A DNA stretch of 64,000 nucleotides from an uncultured Pelagibacteraceae bacterium (GCA_902540785.1 CACBOA010000002.1:34974-98973), one strand, 5' to 3'. Positions 30,563 through 41,324 are shown, numbered from the stretch's first letter. Program-made: numbers and translations. Notes: a model not told the origin generated them from the letters alone.

Positions 30563-31494
30563 GCTTTAAGCTCTTTCCAAAAAGTTTTAGCAAGATTAAT
30601 TTTTGAGAGATCATAAAAGGTTTTTAATCCAGTAGGAGAGGTAATATTGATATCTCCGTTAAGTTTTTGATCAATAAAGTCGATACCAGCAAAAAAAATA
30701 TTCTTCTTCTTTAAATCTTTTCCAATAATATTGGATATTTTTTTTTCATTTCTTGTTAAATTAATACTTACTGGCTTAGCGCCTTTACTCATATTGCTTA
30801 AAAATGAGCCTTTTTTGGGAATTCTTGATATAGCTCCGCATACCTTGCCATTAATTATGAATACTCTTTTATCTCCATACTTAATCTTAGGTAAAAATTT
30901 TTGACACATTACATAGCTATGTTTTTTTATAAATTTACTTATAAATTTAGATCTAAAAATCTTAATAAGATGAATATCGTTACCACTGTAGCCGTGAATT
31001 GGTTTTATTACAATTTCCTTATTTTTCTTAAAAAAATTTCTAACTTCACGAATATCCTGGGTAAATATTGTTTCAGGCATAAATTTTTGATAATTGGCGG
31101 AATAAAGTTTTTCAGAAATATTTCTAATTGAAGTCGGATCATTAATAATTTTAACATTATCTTTAATTGTGTCTAAAATGTAGGTTGATGATATGTACTC
31201 TAGATTAAAAGGGGGATCTTGCCTAATTAATACAAATTTACAGCTGGATAAATCCAATTTTTTCTTTTTTAGGATCTTAAATGAACTTTTTTTTTTATAC
31301 TCAAATTTAATAAAAAAACCATTAGCTAAAACTTTTGAGTTCAGTATTGATAAATTTTTTGGCTCATAGTAGAAAATTTGATAATTTTTTTTTTGTATCT
31401 CATTTGCTAAAAATATAGTTGTGTCTGTTAAAGGATTGAGATTTGTTGGATGATTTCCTTGAATAGCAACTATCTTATTTGTCATATAATTCAT
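30559..31494 (-). CDS. gshB: Glutathione synthetase
   Basis: IRQDPPFNLEYISSTYILD, DPTSIRNISEKLY, FAGIDFIDQKLNGDINITSPTGL. Confidence 0.92.
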   Translation of the reverse strand: MNYMTNKIVAIQGNHPTNLNPLTDTTIFLANEIQKKNYQIFYYEPKNLSILNSKVLANGFFIKFEYKKKSSFKILKKKKLDLSSCKFVLIRQDPPFNLEYISSTYILDTIKDNVKIINDPTSIRNISEKLYSANYQKFMPETIFTQDIREVRNFFKKNKEIVIKPIHGYSGNDIHLIKIFRSKFISKFIKKHSYVMCQKFLPKIKYGDKRVFIINGKVCGAISRIPKKGSFLSNMSKGAKPVSINLTRNEKKISNIIGKDLKKKNIFFAGIDFIDQKLNGDINITSPTGLKTFYDLSKINLAKTFWKELKA

Positions 31495-32770
31495 TTAAAT
31501 CTTCATTTTTAGAAAATTTACTTATCATATGATCAGCATTAGTTGTTCTATTATTGATGATTTTTTGTAAGTGGCTTAAAAATACAACCTCATTTCTTCC
31601 ACCTTTATTAAGAATATCCCTTTTCTCTAGTCCTTTTTTTGATAAATCTAATAAAGTTGACGACCAATAAAAAAGATCTTTACCCATTAATTGAGTATTA
31701 AAACCTTTATGAGGCGCTTCTAGATAAGCATTAATAATTTTATCTTTATCCCATTTAGAGACTAATTCATAAACTTCATTCAGATTTCCGTAAAGTATGC
31801 CAACAAAAAAGGCTGGACCTGAACATAAGCAATCCCATCCACAAGTATCCATAGACCTTACTTCTATATATTTTTTCAATCTATTTTCTGTAAATATCGT
31901 GCTTAAATGAGTAGACAAATCCTTTTGAGAGGGAAGTCTGTTATTAATTTCTTTTATTTCTCCATTCATAAAATTACTAAATTTATAATTTTTACCAGAA
32001 ATATATTTTAATCCATCCTGAATAAATAAAATTGGAAAGTTGATTATGAAATCAGCATATTTCTCAAAATCTAAATTATCAAAAAATATTTTCGGCAATC
32101 CTCCCCTTGAGGTATTTTGCCAAACTTTAGAGCGATAAGAAAAGTATCTTGTTTGTTTTTTTTCGACTATAGAAGAATTAGCAAATAATGCTATTGAAAT
32201 TGGGACTACTGAATTAACAATTTTAAATTTTTTTATAAAATCTTCCTCTGAACTGTAGTCTAAATTTATCTGAGTGCCACAGGTTCTATACATCATATCC
32301 AAACTTAAGCTACCTCCCAAAGGCATATCCTTGGTCATCAATTTATACCTTTGCTTTGGATTATTTGGTATTTCCTTAAGTTTTGAGATCGGATCGAACC
32401 CAGCACTGACAATATTAATTCCAAGTTTTTTTGTAACTTGTCTTATTTCAAACAAATAATCCTGTGACTCCGCACAACCCTCATGAATGTTATTAAGCTT
32501 ATCACCAGATAGCTCTATTTGATTACCTGGTTCTAAAGTGATATTTTTTCCGCCTTTATTAAGTCCTATAATGTTATCTTGTTCAACAATTGGGTTCCAG
32601 CCAAATTCAATAAGAGCTGAAAACATTTTTTTTATTTTTAGATAATCTAATCTTTTATTACTTTTATCATCAAATAAAAATTTTTCATGTTCAATTCCAA
32701 TTTTAAAATTTTTGGATTCTTTAAAACCTGATTTAAAATACTTAATTATCTCATCTTTTGTATTAATCAT
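31475..32770 (-). CDS. gshA: Glutamate-cysteine ligase (plant/alphaproteobacterial type)
   Basis: IGIEHEKFLF, EPGNQIELSG, MYRTCGTQINLDY, EVRSMDTCGWDCLCSGPAFFVG. Confidence 0.92.
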   Translation of the reverse strand: MINTKDEIIKYFKSGFKESKNFKIGIEHEKFLFDDKSNKRLDYLKIKKMFSALIEFGWNPIVEQDNIIGLNKGGKNITLEPGNQIELSGDKLNNIHEGCAESQDYLFEIRQVTKKLGINIVSAGFDPISKLKEIPNNPKQRYKLMTKDMPLGGSLSLDMMYRTCGTQINLDYSSEEDFIKKFKIVNSVVPISIALFANSSIVEKKQTRYFSYRSKVWQNTSRGGLPKIFFDNLDFEKYADFIINFPILFIQDGLKYISGKNYKFSNFMNGEIKEINNRLPSQKDLSTHLSTIFTENRLKKYIEVRSMDTCGWDCLCSGPAFFVGILYGNLNEVYELVSKWDKDKIINAYLEAPHKGFNTQLMGKDLFYWSSTLLDLSKKGLEKRDILNKGGRNEVVFLSHLQKIINNRTTNADHMISKFSKNEDLNELYDK

Positions 32771-32794
32771 GTAAGTTTCAATTAATATTTTATT

Positions 32795-33352
32795 TTAAAT
32801 TAATGAATATGGTTTTCTCGAAAAAATTTTCTTAACCATTGGTTTAAAAAAATTAAGTGGAAGAGACTTATAATTAGGGTCAAATGAATTTTGATCATAT
32901 TTCTCACAAAAGTCTATAGTTGCTTGGTAGTATTTATGTCCCTTGTATTTATCTCTTTTATTTTTATCTCCACCTAAATGATGAGCATAATAAAACATTT
33001 GGAATTCTCCATGTTTTTCAACTATCCAATGTGTTCTCTCTGATACATATGGTTTCAATATTGCAGCAGCATATTCAGAGTGATTCATTGGAGCAAGTTC
33101 ATCTCCAATATCATGTAATAAAGCAGCTACAACCATTTCTTCACTCTCACCATTCTTATGTGCTCTAGTTGCGCTTTGAAGAGAATGTTCCAACCTTGAA
33201 ATTTGGTAACCTTCTAGTGTTTCAGTTAAACCAGACATAAACTTTAATATTCTATCCGCTGTTTTACTAGCAAAATTTTTTTCATGTCTATCTAAAAAAA
33301 GATAATCATCTTTTGTCCCATTTTTCATTTCTGTAAAGCTAACTTTTTTCAT
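32795..33352 (-). CDS. HD-domain protein (possibly related to PhnZ/TmpB-like HD oxygenases)
   Basis: RLEHSLQSATRAHKNGESEEMVVAALLHDIGDELAPMNHSEYAAAILKPYVSERTHWIVEKHGEFQ. Confidence 0.78.
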   Translation of the reverse strand: MKKVSFTEMKNGTKDDYLFLDRHEKNFASKTADRILKFMSGLTETLEGYQISRLEHSLQSATRAHKNGESEEMVVAALLHDIGDELAPMNHSEYAAAILKPYVSERTHWIVEKHGEFQMFYYAHHLGGDKNKRDKYKGHKYYQATIDFCEKYDQNSFDPNYKSLPLNFFKPMVKKIFSRKPYSLI

Positions 33353-33355
33353 AAA

Positions 33356-34837
33356 TTAATTATTCGATGCAGAACTTAGCAATGAAAGTTGTGTAATCTT
33401 ATTATCTCCAAGTTCATCAACTGGTTTAACTGGATAATCACCAGTAAAATAATGGTCTGTCAATTGAGGATAACTATCATTCCTCTTATCAAAACCTATA
33501 GCTCTATATAGTCCATCAATTGATAAAAAAGTTAAGGTTTTAGCACCAATATATTTACAAATTTCATCATTAGTTTTGTTTGCTGCGAGTAATTCTTTCT
33601 TTGTAGGTGTATCGACTCCATAAAAATCTGGAAACTTTATTTCAGGACAAGCAATTTTCATATGAACTTCTTTTGCACCCGCGTCATAGAGCATTTTTAT
33701 TATTTTATGAGAAGTAGTACCTCTGACTAAAGAGTCATCTACGAGAATTATCTTTTTATTTTTAATAGTTGATTGGTTCGCATTTAATTTTAATTTTACC
33801 CCTAAACTTCTTATCTTTTGAATTGGTTCTATGAAAGTTCTACCAACATAATGATTTCTTGTGAGTCCTAATTCAAAGTTGATATCTAGATACTGGGCAA
33901 AACCTAGAGCTGCGGCATTACCAGAATCTGGTACTGGAACAACTATATCTGCTTTTAAATTGCTTTCTTTGGCTAACTCTTTACCAAGATTTTTTCGATA
34001 TTCGTAAGCACTCTTGCCATTTAAAATACTATCAGGTCTTGAAAAGTAAATGTATTCAAAAACACATGGTCTTATTTTTCTAGGAGGAAAAGGTTTAATA
34101 CTTTGAATCTTATTATCTTCTATAAAAACGATTTCTCCATTGTCAACTTCTCTTACAAATTTTGCACCAATTATATCTAAAGCGCAAGTCTCTGATGAAA
34201 GTACATAACTATTATTCAGTTTACCAATTATTAGTGGCCTTATTCCATATGGGTCCCTCACACCTATCAATGAAGTTTGGGTCAACATGACTAAAGCGTA
34301 ACCTCCTTGGATTTGAAATATCGCATCTACAATTTTATCGATAGTTTTTTTTCTTTTTGACCTAGCTATTAACTGAACAATGGTTTCGGTATCTGAGGTT
34401 GTATAAAAAATAGCACCCTCATCGACTAATTTTTTTCTTAATGAAATTGAGTTTGTAAGATTACCGTTGTGAGCAACACCAATACCGCCTGCATTAGTAT
34501 CAGCAAAAAAAGGCTGTATATTTCTTAAAGTATTTTCACCAGTGGTACTATATCTGTTATGGCCAATCGCATAATTTCCTTTCAATCTATTTAATATCTT
34601 TTCTTTATTAAAGTTATCTCCCACTAAACCAAATCTTTTTTCTGAAAAATAATGTGATCCATCAAATGTTACTATTCCACAACCTTCTTGACCCCTATGT
34701 TGAAGTGCATGCAAGCCTAAGGCAGTTAGAGCTGAAGCGTCTTTGTTATCACTTATACCAAACACTCCACATTCTTCTTTAAGCTTTGGATTAAAGTTCC
34801 TTAATTTTTTCTTTAGAGTCTTGATAAGTTTTTTCAT
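33356..34837 (-). CDS. purF: Amidophosphoribosyltransferase
   Basis: EECGVFGI, LHALQHRGQEGCGI, VDDSLVRGTTSHKI. Confidence 0.96.
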   Translation of the reverse strand: MKKLIKTLKKKLRNFNPKLKEECGVFGISDNKDASALTALGLHALQHRGQEGCGIVTFDGSHYFSEKRFGLVGDNFNKEKILNRLKGNYAIGHNRYSTTGENTLRNIQPFFADTNAGGIGVAHNGNLTNSISLRKKLVDEGAIFYTTSDTETIVQLIARSKRKKTIDKIVDAIFQIQGGYALVMLTQTSLIGVRDPYGIRPLIIGKLNNSYVLSSETCALDIIGAKFVREVDNGEIVFIEDNKIQSIKPFPPRKIRPCVFEYIYFSRPDSILNGKSAYEYRKNLGKELAKESNLKADIVVPVPDSGNAAALGFAQYLDINFELGLTRNHYVGRTFIEPIQKIRSLGVKLKLNANQSTIKNKKIILVDDSLVRGTTSHKIIKMLYDAGAKEVHMKIACPEIKFPDFYGVDTPTKKELLAANKTNDEICKYIGAKTLTFLSIDGLYRAIGFDKRNDSYPQLTDHYFTGDYPVKPVDELGDNKITQLSLLSSASNN

Positions 34838-35333
34838 CCGGAAATTCTTTTAATAAATAATTACTACCTTTTTTCAAATATGGAAAGATGTATGATTTAT
34901 TATGATTTATGGGCCATTTATCATGATTATAAACAATATGTACTGCAGAAAATATACAAACAGCGATTATGTAAGATCTTACGAATCCAAAAAAAAAGCC
35001 AAATATTGTGTCTAAATTTCCAAGCCCTGTATATTTAACAGCTTTACTAATCCCTTTATTAATCAATAAGATAAAGAATATTAATATTATAAAAATACTT
35101 ATACCTAGAGCAATATCTAAAATATATTCATTATCTATAATATCTTTAACATAAGGTTTAATTCTAGGAAAAATAATTAAAGTTAAGATGTATGCTAATA
35201 ACCATTTAGCCATAGCCAGCACACTTAATACGAAACCTTTTATATAGCATTTGATTAAGGATAATATTGTTATTATTAAGTAAACCAAATCTAAAAATGA
35301 CATTGAATTATAAAACTCTTTTAAAATTTCCAT
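34791..35333 (-). CDS. cvpA: CvpA family membrane protein
   Basis: LDLVYLIITILSLIKCYIKGFVLSVLAMAKWLLAYI, upstream of purF. Confidence 0.85.
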   Translation of the reverse strand: MEILKEFYNSMSFLDLVYLIITILSLIKCYIKGFVLSVLAMAKWLLAYILTLIIFPRIKPYVKDIIDNEYILDIALGISIFIILIFFILLINKGISKAVKYTGLGNLDTIFGFFFGFVRSYIIAVCIFSAVHIVYNHDKWPINHNKSYIFPYLKKGSNYLLKEFPDEKTYQDSKEKIKEL

Positions 35334-35341
35334 TTTAAATT

Positions 35342-37726
35342 TTATTTTTCAAAAGGTTTAATCAATAAGATTAAGGATGGTAAAAGAGTTAAAACAGATA
35401 TCATAGCAAGCAGCATCGCAATTCCAGTAAAAATACCAAAATAAATAGTAGGAATAAAATTAGATAAAATTAAGATCGAAAAACCAAAAACAATGGTGAT
35501 TGATGTATTTAAAATTGCCTTACCAACTGTTGAATGACAGACTTCGACTGTTTTATTATAGTCACTCAGATTGTTATATTCTTCTTTAAAACGATAGATA
35601 TAATGAATACTATTATCAACAGCTATTCCTATAGTTATAGCTGCTATTGTAATTGTCATCATATCTAAAGGAATACCAAGCAGACCAATAATTCCTAAGA
35701 TAAAAAAGGCTGCTATAAAATTTGGAACTACACCAATCAATGAAAGTTTTATATTTTTAAAAAGAATTAAAAACATAACAAAAATACCAATCATAACAAA
35801 TCCAAGGGTTAAAATTTGTGATTTAAATAGACTTTGAAGTAAATTGTTAAATAAAATCAGAACTCCTGCAAGTTTAAATTCTTTTTTTTCAAAACCTAAT
35901 TTATTTTGTAAGTCATAATTGATTTTGTTTATTAGATCATTTCTTCTTAGGTCTTTTTTAGAGTCTATAATTCTGAGATTTATCCTGGCTTCATTGTCTT
36001 TTATAGAAATATAGGGATCAACAATTTCTGTCCTAATACTCTTAGGGATTTTTGAATAAAGAACTCCCATTTCTAAAGTTCCTAATGGTTTATTATTGTT
36101 AAGCAAAGTTGCGACATCTATAATTGAGGAAAAAGATAGAACCTTACCGATCTCTGGCAGGCTATCTAAATAATTATGAACCGATGCAATTTTGTCAATT
36201 TTATCTTTTGTGAACCAATATTTTTTTTCATCTTCCTCATTATTTTCATTTTCCCAATCCTCAAATTCATCATCATTAGTATCCTTTTTGTTTTTTGGAA
36301 ATTTTAAAATTACTTCTAACGGTGTGGTACCACCTAATTTTTCATCAATAAGTTTCATACCTTTATAAATTTCAGTCTTTTTACTAAAATAATTTATAAA
36401 ACTATTTTCAACTTCGAGACGGCTAATACCAATGATACTAAATAAAATAACAATTCCAGTTAGGATAAAAATTGACTTTTGATATTCTTGTGAAATTTTT
36501 GAAAAGAAAGATGTAATTTTAGACTTTTCATATTTTATGAGAGAAACATTTTTTTTTGGCACAAAATTAATAAGGGTTGGTAGTAACGTAAATGTAATAA
36601 TGAATGAGATCATCAAACCCACAGTCATCATCCAACCAAAATCTATTATAGGTTTTATTTCACTAAAAATTAGAGATATGAAAGCAATAATTGTGGTCAT
36701 TACAGTGTATAAAATTGGCCAAAACATTTTCTTAGTAGTCAAAATCAAAAGATCTGAAATATTTTTATTAGGAAAATTTTCTTTAAGCTGTAAAAAACGT
36801 GTACTCATATGAATATTCATAGCCATAGTTAAAATTAACATTAGCGCGATAAAATTTGAGGAAATCACCGTAACTTTCCATCCTAATAAACCAAGTAAAC
36901 CAGTCATTATAATTACTGATAAAAAACAGCTACTTATTGGAACCAATATCCAGATTAATTTTCTAAAAATATACCATAGTGTTGCAACTATAAATAAAAG
37001 AACACCCAATCCGAAAACAATGATATCATTTTTAATGAACGTCATCATATCATCAGCAATCATGGGTATACCACCTAAATGGATTTTACCAATATCTTCA
37101 TAACTTTTAATCACATCTCTAATTTCAATAATATTTTTATGATTTTGTTTTTTTACCTGATCTTTGAGAGACTCAATTTCCTCTTCTGATTTATTTTGAA
37201 TATTATTTAAAAGTTTAGCTTTTTTTAAATACACTATTATTCCACTAGTTTTACCATCCTCACTTATGACGAAATTTCTAAACACTGGACTGCTAACTAT
37301 TTCTTTAAATCCTCTATCTTTGTTTACACCTTCATCTTTAAGTGTTTTGAAATTTTCTAATCTTTCTTGTAATGGAGCCTCTGAATTATTTAATAAAGGA
37401 ATATCTAATAAAGTAACTACGCTATGCACCCAGTCTAAACTTTGAATTTTATATTTTAGACTTAAAAGATTGTTTATCGAGGTATCTGTAATCATACCCT
37501 CGTAAGGCGTATAGGTAAGAATTAAAAATTCTTTTGAGCCATAACGTTCATTTAATTCTTGAAGATATTTAAGATCAGGATCACCATCTATTAATAAAGT
37601 TTCGGAAGAAGCATCTAGCCTAAATTCTTTTGCATGATAGCCGAAACCACCTAAAGCTATAATTAAAAATAGTAATATAAATTGGGGTTTTTTTAATACA
37701 AAATTTTGATAAAAATAGGTGAACAT
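35342..37726 (-). CDS. RND superfamily (MMPL-type) transporter
   Basis: Two MMPL halves; IGIAVDNSIHYIYRFKEEY; SETLLIDGDPDLKYLQELNERYGSKEFLILTY. Confidence 0.88.
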   Translation of the reverse strand: MFTYFYQNFVLKKPQFILLFLIIALGGFGYHAKEFRLDASSETLLIDGDPDLKYLQELNERYGSKEFLILTYTPYEGMITDTSINNLLSLKYKIQSLDWVHSVVTLLDIPLLNNSEAPLQERLENFKTLKDEGVNKDRGFKEIVSSPVFRNFVISEDGKTSGIIVYLKKAKLLNNIQNKSEEEIESLKDQVKKQNHKNIIEIRDVIKSYEDIGKIHLGGIPMIADDMMTFIKNDIIVFGLGVLLFIVATLWYIFRKLIWILVPISSCFLSVIIMTGLLGLLGWKVTVISSNFIALMLILTMAMNIHMSTRFLQLKENFPNKNISDLLILTTKKMFWPILYTVMTTIIAFISLIFSEIKPIIDFGWMMTVGLMISFIITFTLLPTLINFVPKKNVSLIKYEKSKITSFFSKISQEYQKSIFILTGIVILFSIIGISRLEVENSFINYFSKKTEIYKGMKLIDEKLGGTTPLEVILKFPKNKKDTNDDEFEDWENENNEEDEKKYWFTKDKIDKIASVHNYLDSLPEIGKVLSFSSIIDVATLLNNNKPLGTLEMGVLYSKIPKSIRTEIVDPYISIKDNEARINLRIIDSKKDLRRNDLINKINYDLQNKLGFEKKEFKLAGVLILFNNLLQSLFKSQILTLGFVMIGIFVMFLILFKNIKLSLIGVVPNFIAAFFILGIIGLLGIPLDMMTITIAAITIGIAVDNSIHYIYRFKEEYNNLSDYNKTVEVCHSTVGKAILNTSITIVFGFSILILSNFIPTIYFGIFTGIAMLLAMISVLTLLPSLILLIKPFEK

Positions 37727-37747
37727 TAGCCCTATTTATATTGGAAT

Positions 37748-39166
37748 TTATGTATTTTGAGTATCTTTAAATTTAGTAAACATTGCCTCAAATTCAAGGA
37801 ATACATTCCCAGTAGGACCATGTCTTTGTTTACCAATAATTAATTCAGCTAGATTTGAAACCTCATTCATTTTGGCCTGCCATTCAGCGTGTTCTACTGT
37901 TGCAGGTTTTGGCTCTTTATTTTCTAGATAATAGGACTCTCTGTAAACAAACATAACGACATCAGCATCTTGCTCAATTGAACCTGACTCTCTCAAATCA
38001 GATAACTGAGGCTTTTTATTATCTCTTTGCTCTACTTGTCTTGACAGTTGTGAGAGAGCTACTACCGGCACAGATAACTCTTTAGCTATTGCCTTTAAAC
38101 CCTGAGTGATTTCTGACACTTCTTGAACACGTCCCTCTTTATAGTTTAAAGTTCCTCTCATTAACTGAATGTAATCAACTATAATCATATCAAGCCCATG
38201 AATTCTCTTAATTCTCCTAGCTCTATTACTCATAGCTGCGATAGTTATTGCAGGTGTTTCATCAATATATAAGGGTAATTCAGAAATATTTTTTGATGTC
38301 TCAATAAATTTATCAAACTGCTCATCAGAAATTCTTCCTCGTCTTATATCATTCGATTTTATCCTGGATTGTTCTGCTAAAATTCTTGTTGATAATTGCT
38401 CAGAAGACATCTCCAAAGAAAAAAATATGATACTAGATTTTTTTCCGCTTTCTTGTAATTTTTTTGATGCATTAAAAGCAATATTAGTTGCTAAAGCTGT
38501 CTTTCCCATTCCCGGTCGTCCAGCAATAATAATTAAATCAGACTTATGCAAACCACCTAATCTATCATCTAAATCTCTCAATCCTGTTGGAACACCAACA
38601 ATACCCTCTTCATTTTTATAGGCCGCAGATGCCATATCAATCGTTTCTTTTAATGCTTTATCAAATTTTATTATTGATGAATTAAACGAGCCTCTTTCCG
38701 CTAATTTAAACAACTCTTTTTCAGAGTCTTCAATTATTGTTTGCCCATTAATATTGAGATCGCTTATTTTTGCATTATCAATAGTTTGTTCTGATATTTT
38801 AATAAGCTCTCTTCTTACAAACATGTCATATATAATTTTAGAATATTCAATAGCTTGTCTTAAAGAAGTTGAAAATTTTGTTATTTTGACAAGATATTCG
38901 GGGATATTTAAATCATCTTTCTCGTTTTCAAAATGATTTTTAAGAGTAATTGGATTAGCCAATAATCCTTTATAAATTAGTCCCTCTATGGCCCCAAAAA
39001 TTTTCTGGTGCATTGGATCATAAAAATTATTGTTTGAAATAATTAAACTTAAATCATCAAAAATTTCATTTGATACTAATATTGAACCTATAACAGATTG
39101 CTCAGCTTCGATATTGTTTGGTAATTCCTTAAAACTGTCTTTTATTATACTCAGACTTTTTTCCAT
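37748..39166 (-). CDS. dnaB: Replicative DNA helicase
   Basis: PNNIEAEQSVIGSIL, Walker A AGRPGMGKTALA, VVALSQLSRQVEQR. Confidence 0.97.
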   Translation of the reverse strand: MEKSLSIIKDSFKELPNNIEAEQSVIGSILVSNEIFDDLSLIISNNNFYDPMHQKIFGAIEGLIYKGLLANPITLKNHFENEKDDLNIPEYLVKITKFSTSLRQAIEYSKIIYDMFVRRELIKISEQTIDNAKISDLNINGQTIIEDSEKELFKLAERGSFNSSIIKFDKALKETIDMASAAYKNEEGIVGVPTGLRDLDDRLGGLHKSDLIIIAGRPGMGKTALATNIAFNASKKLQESGKKSSIIFFSLEMSSEQLSTRILAEQSRIKSNDIRRGRISDEQFDKFIETSKNISELPLYIDETPAITIAAMSNRARRIKRIHGLDMIIVDYIQLMRGTLNYKEGRVQEVSEITQGLKAIAKELSVPVVALSQLSRQVEQRDNKKPQLSDLRESGSIEQDADVVMFVYRESYYLENKEPKPATVEHAEWQAKMNEVSNLAELIIGKQRHGPTGNVFLEFEAMFTKFKDTQNT

Positions 39167-39232
39167 TAAATAAATATATCATAATTAATCAAAATTAATT
39201 CTTTTAAATTCAATGGGGAAAAAATTGTATAA

Positions 39233-39691
39233 TTATTGAATTGTCTCAGATGAAATAACATTAATAAAAATCTCAGCATCAACTTCTGAGTGTAAGCTGA
39301 TTTTTACTTTAAATTTTCCTATCGATTTGATGTCCTTAATAGGTTGTATCATTGAAGGTTTAATTTCTTGATTGTCTATTTCTTTTATTAACTTTGAAAT
39401 TTCAGTAGGTTTTACGGAGCCGTATAACTCATTATTTTCAGTACATAATTTCTCAATTGTATATTCTTTTTTATTAATTTTTTCTGAAATTTTTTTAGCT
39501 TCTTGCTTTTTTTCACTATCTTTTTTGGAAAGTTCGGTTTTTATTTTTTCTACTTTGGTAATATTTTCTTTTGATGCATATAAGGCTTTTTTATTTGCAA
39601 TTAAGAAATTCCTAGCAAATCCTCTCTTAACATCTATAATTTCACCAATAGATCCAATCTTTTTTAAATTTTCTAATAAGATTACTTTCAT
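39233..39691 (-). CDS. rplI: 50S ribosomal protein L9
   Basis: MKVILLENLKKIGSIGEIIDVKRGFARNFLIANKKAL. Confidence 0.96.
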   Translation of the reverse strand: MKVILLENLKKIGSIGEIIDVKRGFARNFLIANKKALYASKENITKVEKIKTELSKKDSEKKQEAKKISEKINKKEYTIEKLCTENNELYGSVKPTEISKLIKEIDNQEIKPSMIQPIKDIKSIGKFKVKISLHSEVDAEIFINVISSETIQ

Positions 39692-39692
39692 A

Positions 39693-39965
39693 TTAGATCA
39701 ATGCTAAATTTCTTGCTCTTTTGATAGATAATGATAGCTCCCTTTGTTTTTTTTGACTAACATTAGTAATCCGCGATGGAAGTATTTTACCATTTTCTGA
39801 AGTATATTTTTTTAATAACTTTATATTTTTGTAATCAATGGTAGGAGCACCTTTGATGGAAAGTGGACAACTTTTTTTAAACTTATATTTATTTGGTTGA
39901 AATATACTAAGTTTAGCAAAGTTACTTTGTTTATTTTTTTTATTACCTGATTGTCTTTTTGGCAT
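39693..39965 (-). CDS. rpsR: 30S ribosomal protein S18
   Basis: [48 protein letters not shown]. Confidence 0.96.
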   Translation of the reverse strand: MPKRQSGNKKNKQSNFAKLSIFQPNKYKFKKSCPLSIKGAPTIDYKNIKLLKKYTSENGKILPSRITNVSQKKQRELSLSIKRARNLALI

Positions 39966-39972
39966 AATAAAT

Positions 39973-40317
39973 CTATTTACTTTCCTTTTCTGTATCCTCT
40001 TTTTTATTGAAATAGTTATTATTCAAATCAAATTTCTTAACTTTTACTGTTAGATATCTTAAAAGTTTTTTATCAATAGACTCATTTTTTTCTAATTCAT
40101 TAATCGCTTTTCCGTTACATTTAATCTTAAAATGTATATAACTACCCTTTTTATTTTTTTTGATTAAATAAGAAAGATTCATTAATCCCCAGTTTTCGGT
40201 TTGTACAATTTCACCCTCATTTTTATTAATAATCTTTGAATATTTTTCTATTAATTGTTTTATATCGCCTGGTGATGCGTCTTGTCTTGCTATAATTGTA
40301 TGTTCGTATAAATTCAT
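39973..40317 (-). CDS. rpsF: 30S ribosomal protein S6
   Basis: [23 protein letters not shown]; internal ATG at 40317 preferred over ORF start 40356. Confidence 0.95.
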   Translation of the reverse strand: MNLYEHTIIARQDASPGDIKQLIEKYSKIINKNEGEIVQTENWGLMNLSYLIKKNKKGSYIHFKIKCNGKAINELEKNESIDKKLLRYLTVKVKKFDLNNNYFNKKEDTEKESK

Positions 40318-40397
40318 TAAAATTAAAAATGAGGATATACTATTATAAATCTTCAATTACAATAGTTAAAAAGTTTAAAAAAAAATAGGTTTTTTTT

Positions 40398-41324
40398 ATG
40401 TTTTCAGTAATTTTCCCTGGTCAAGGATCACAACTAGTCGGAATGGGAAAAGAGCTTTATGATAAATTTAATATAGTAAAAGACCTTTTTAAACAGGCAG
40501 ACGACACACTAAATTTTTCTATTTCTAGGCTTATCTTGGAAGGGCCAAAAGAAGAATTAGATTTAACAGCAAATACACAACCAGCAATATTTTTAATAAG
40601 TTATTCAATATTTAATTTAGCAAAAAATGAATTCAAATTAGATTTAAATAAAGCAAAATTCTTTGCAGGACACTCTTTAGGAGAATATTCGGCATTATCA
40701 TGTGCAGGATATCTAGATTTTTCAGATACTTTAAAAATATTGAGAATTAGAGGGGATGCTATGCAAAACTCTTTACCTAAAGGACAGGGAGGGATGATTG
40801 CGGTATTGGGCTCAACAGTTGATGAGGTTGAAAGAATTTTAATGGAAAATAAAGAAAATTTAAAAGCGCAAATTGCAAATGATAATTCTGAAGGTCAAAT
40901 CGTTTTGAGTGGAAAAACTAAAGACTTAGAACAATTAATTCAAATTTTTAAGGCTAGTTCAATTAAAAATATTAAACTTCCTGTAAGTGCACCCTTTCAC
41001 TGCGAACTAATGCATAATGCTACAAAAATTATGAAGGAAGAGTTAAACAAACTTAATTTTAAAAATGGGCAAAATAAATTAATTTCTAACGTTACTGCTA
41101 ATGAGATTAAAGACCCAGATGAGCTTAAAAATCTCTTAATTAAGCAAATAGAGAATAGAGTTAGATGGAGAGAAAGCGTGATTAATATGATAGAAAATGA
41201 TGTGGACCATTTTATAGAAATTGGACCTGGGAAAGTTTTGTCAGGTTTGGTAAAAAGAATTAATAGAAATGTTAAAATTGATACAATTAATTCTCAAGGC
41301 GATATTGAAGGTCTAAAAATATGA
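40398..41324 (+). CDS. fabD: Malonyl CoA-acyl carrier protein transacylase
   Basis: FPGQGSQLVGMGKEL, FAGHSLGEYSAL. Confidence 0.97.
   Translation: MFSVIFPGQGSQLVGMGKELYDKFNIVKDLFKQADDTLNFSISRLILEGPKEELDLTANTQPAIFLISYSIFNLAKNEFKLDLNKAKFFAGHSLGEYSALSCAGYLDFSDTLKILRIRGDAMQNSLPKGQGGMIAVLGSTVDEVERILMENKENLKAQIANDNSEGQIVLSGKTKDLEQLIQIFKASSIKNIKLPVSAPFHCELMHNATKIMKEELNKLNFKNGQNKLISNVTANEIKDPDELKNLLIKQIENRVRWRESVINMIENDVDHFIEIGPGKVLSGLVKRINRNVKIDTINSQGDIEGLKI

Noticed and set aside
39372-39707. 111-aa antisense ORF across rplI
   Set aside because: Overlaps ribosomal protein L9; hydrophobic translation is an artefact of Lys-rich sense codons
40318-40397. Possible S6/S18 ribosomal leader RNA upstream of rpsF
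   Set aside because: The 80-nt spacer is AT-rich with no convincing conserved stem or CCG-type loop visible; divergent promoter region is sufficient explanation
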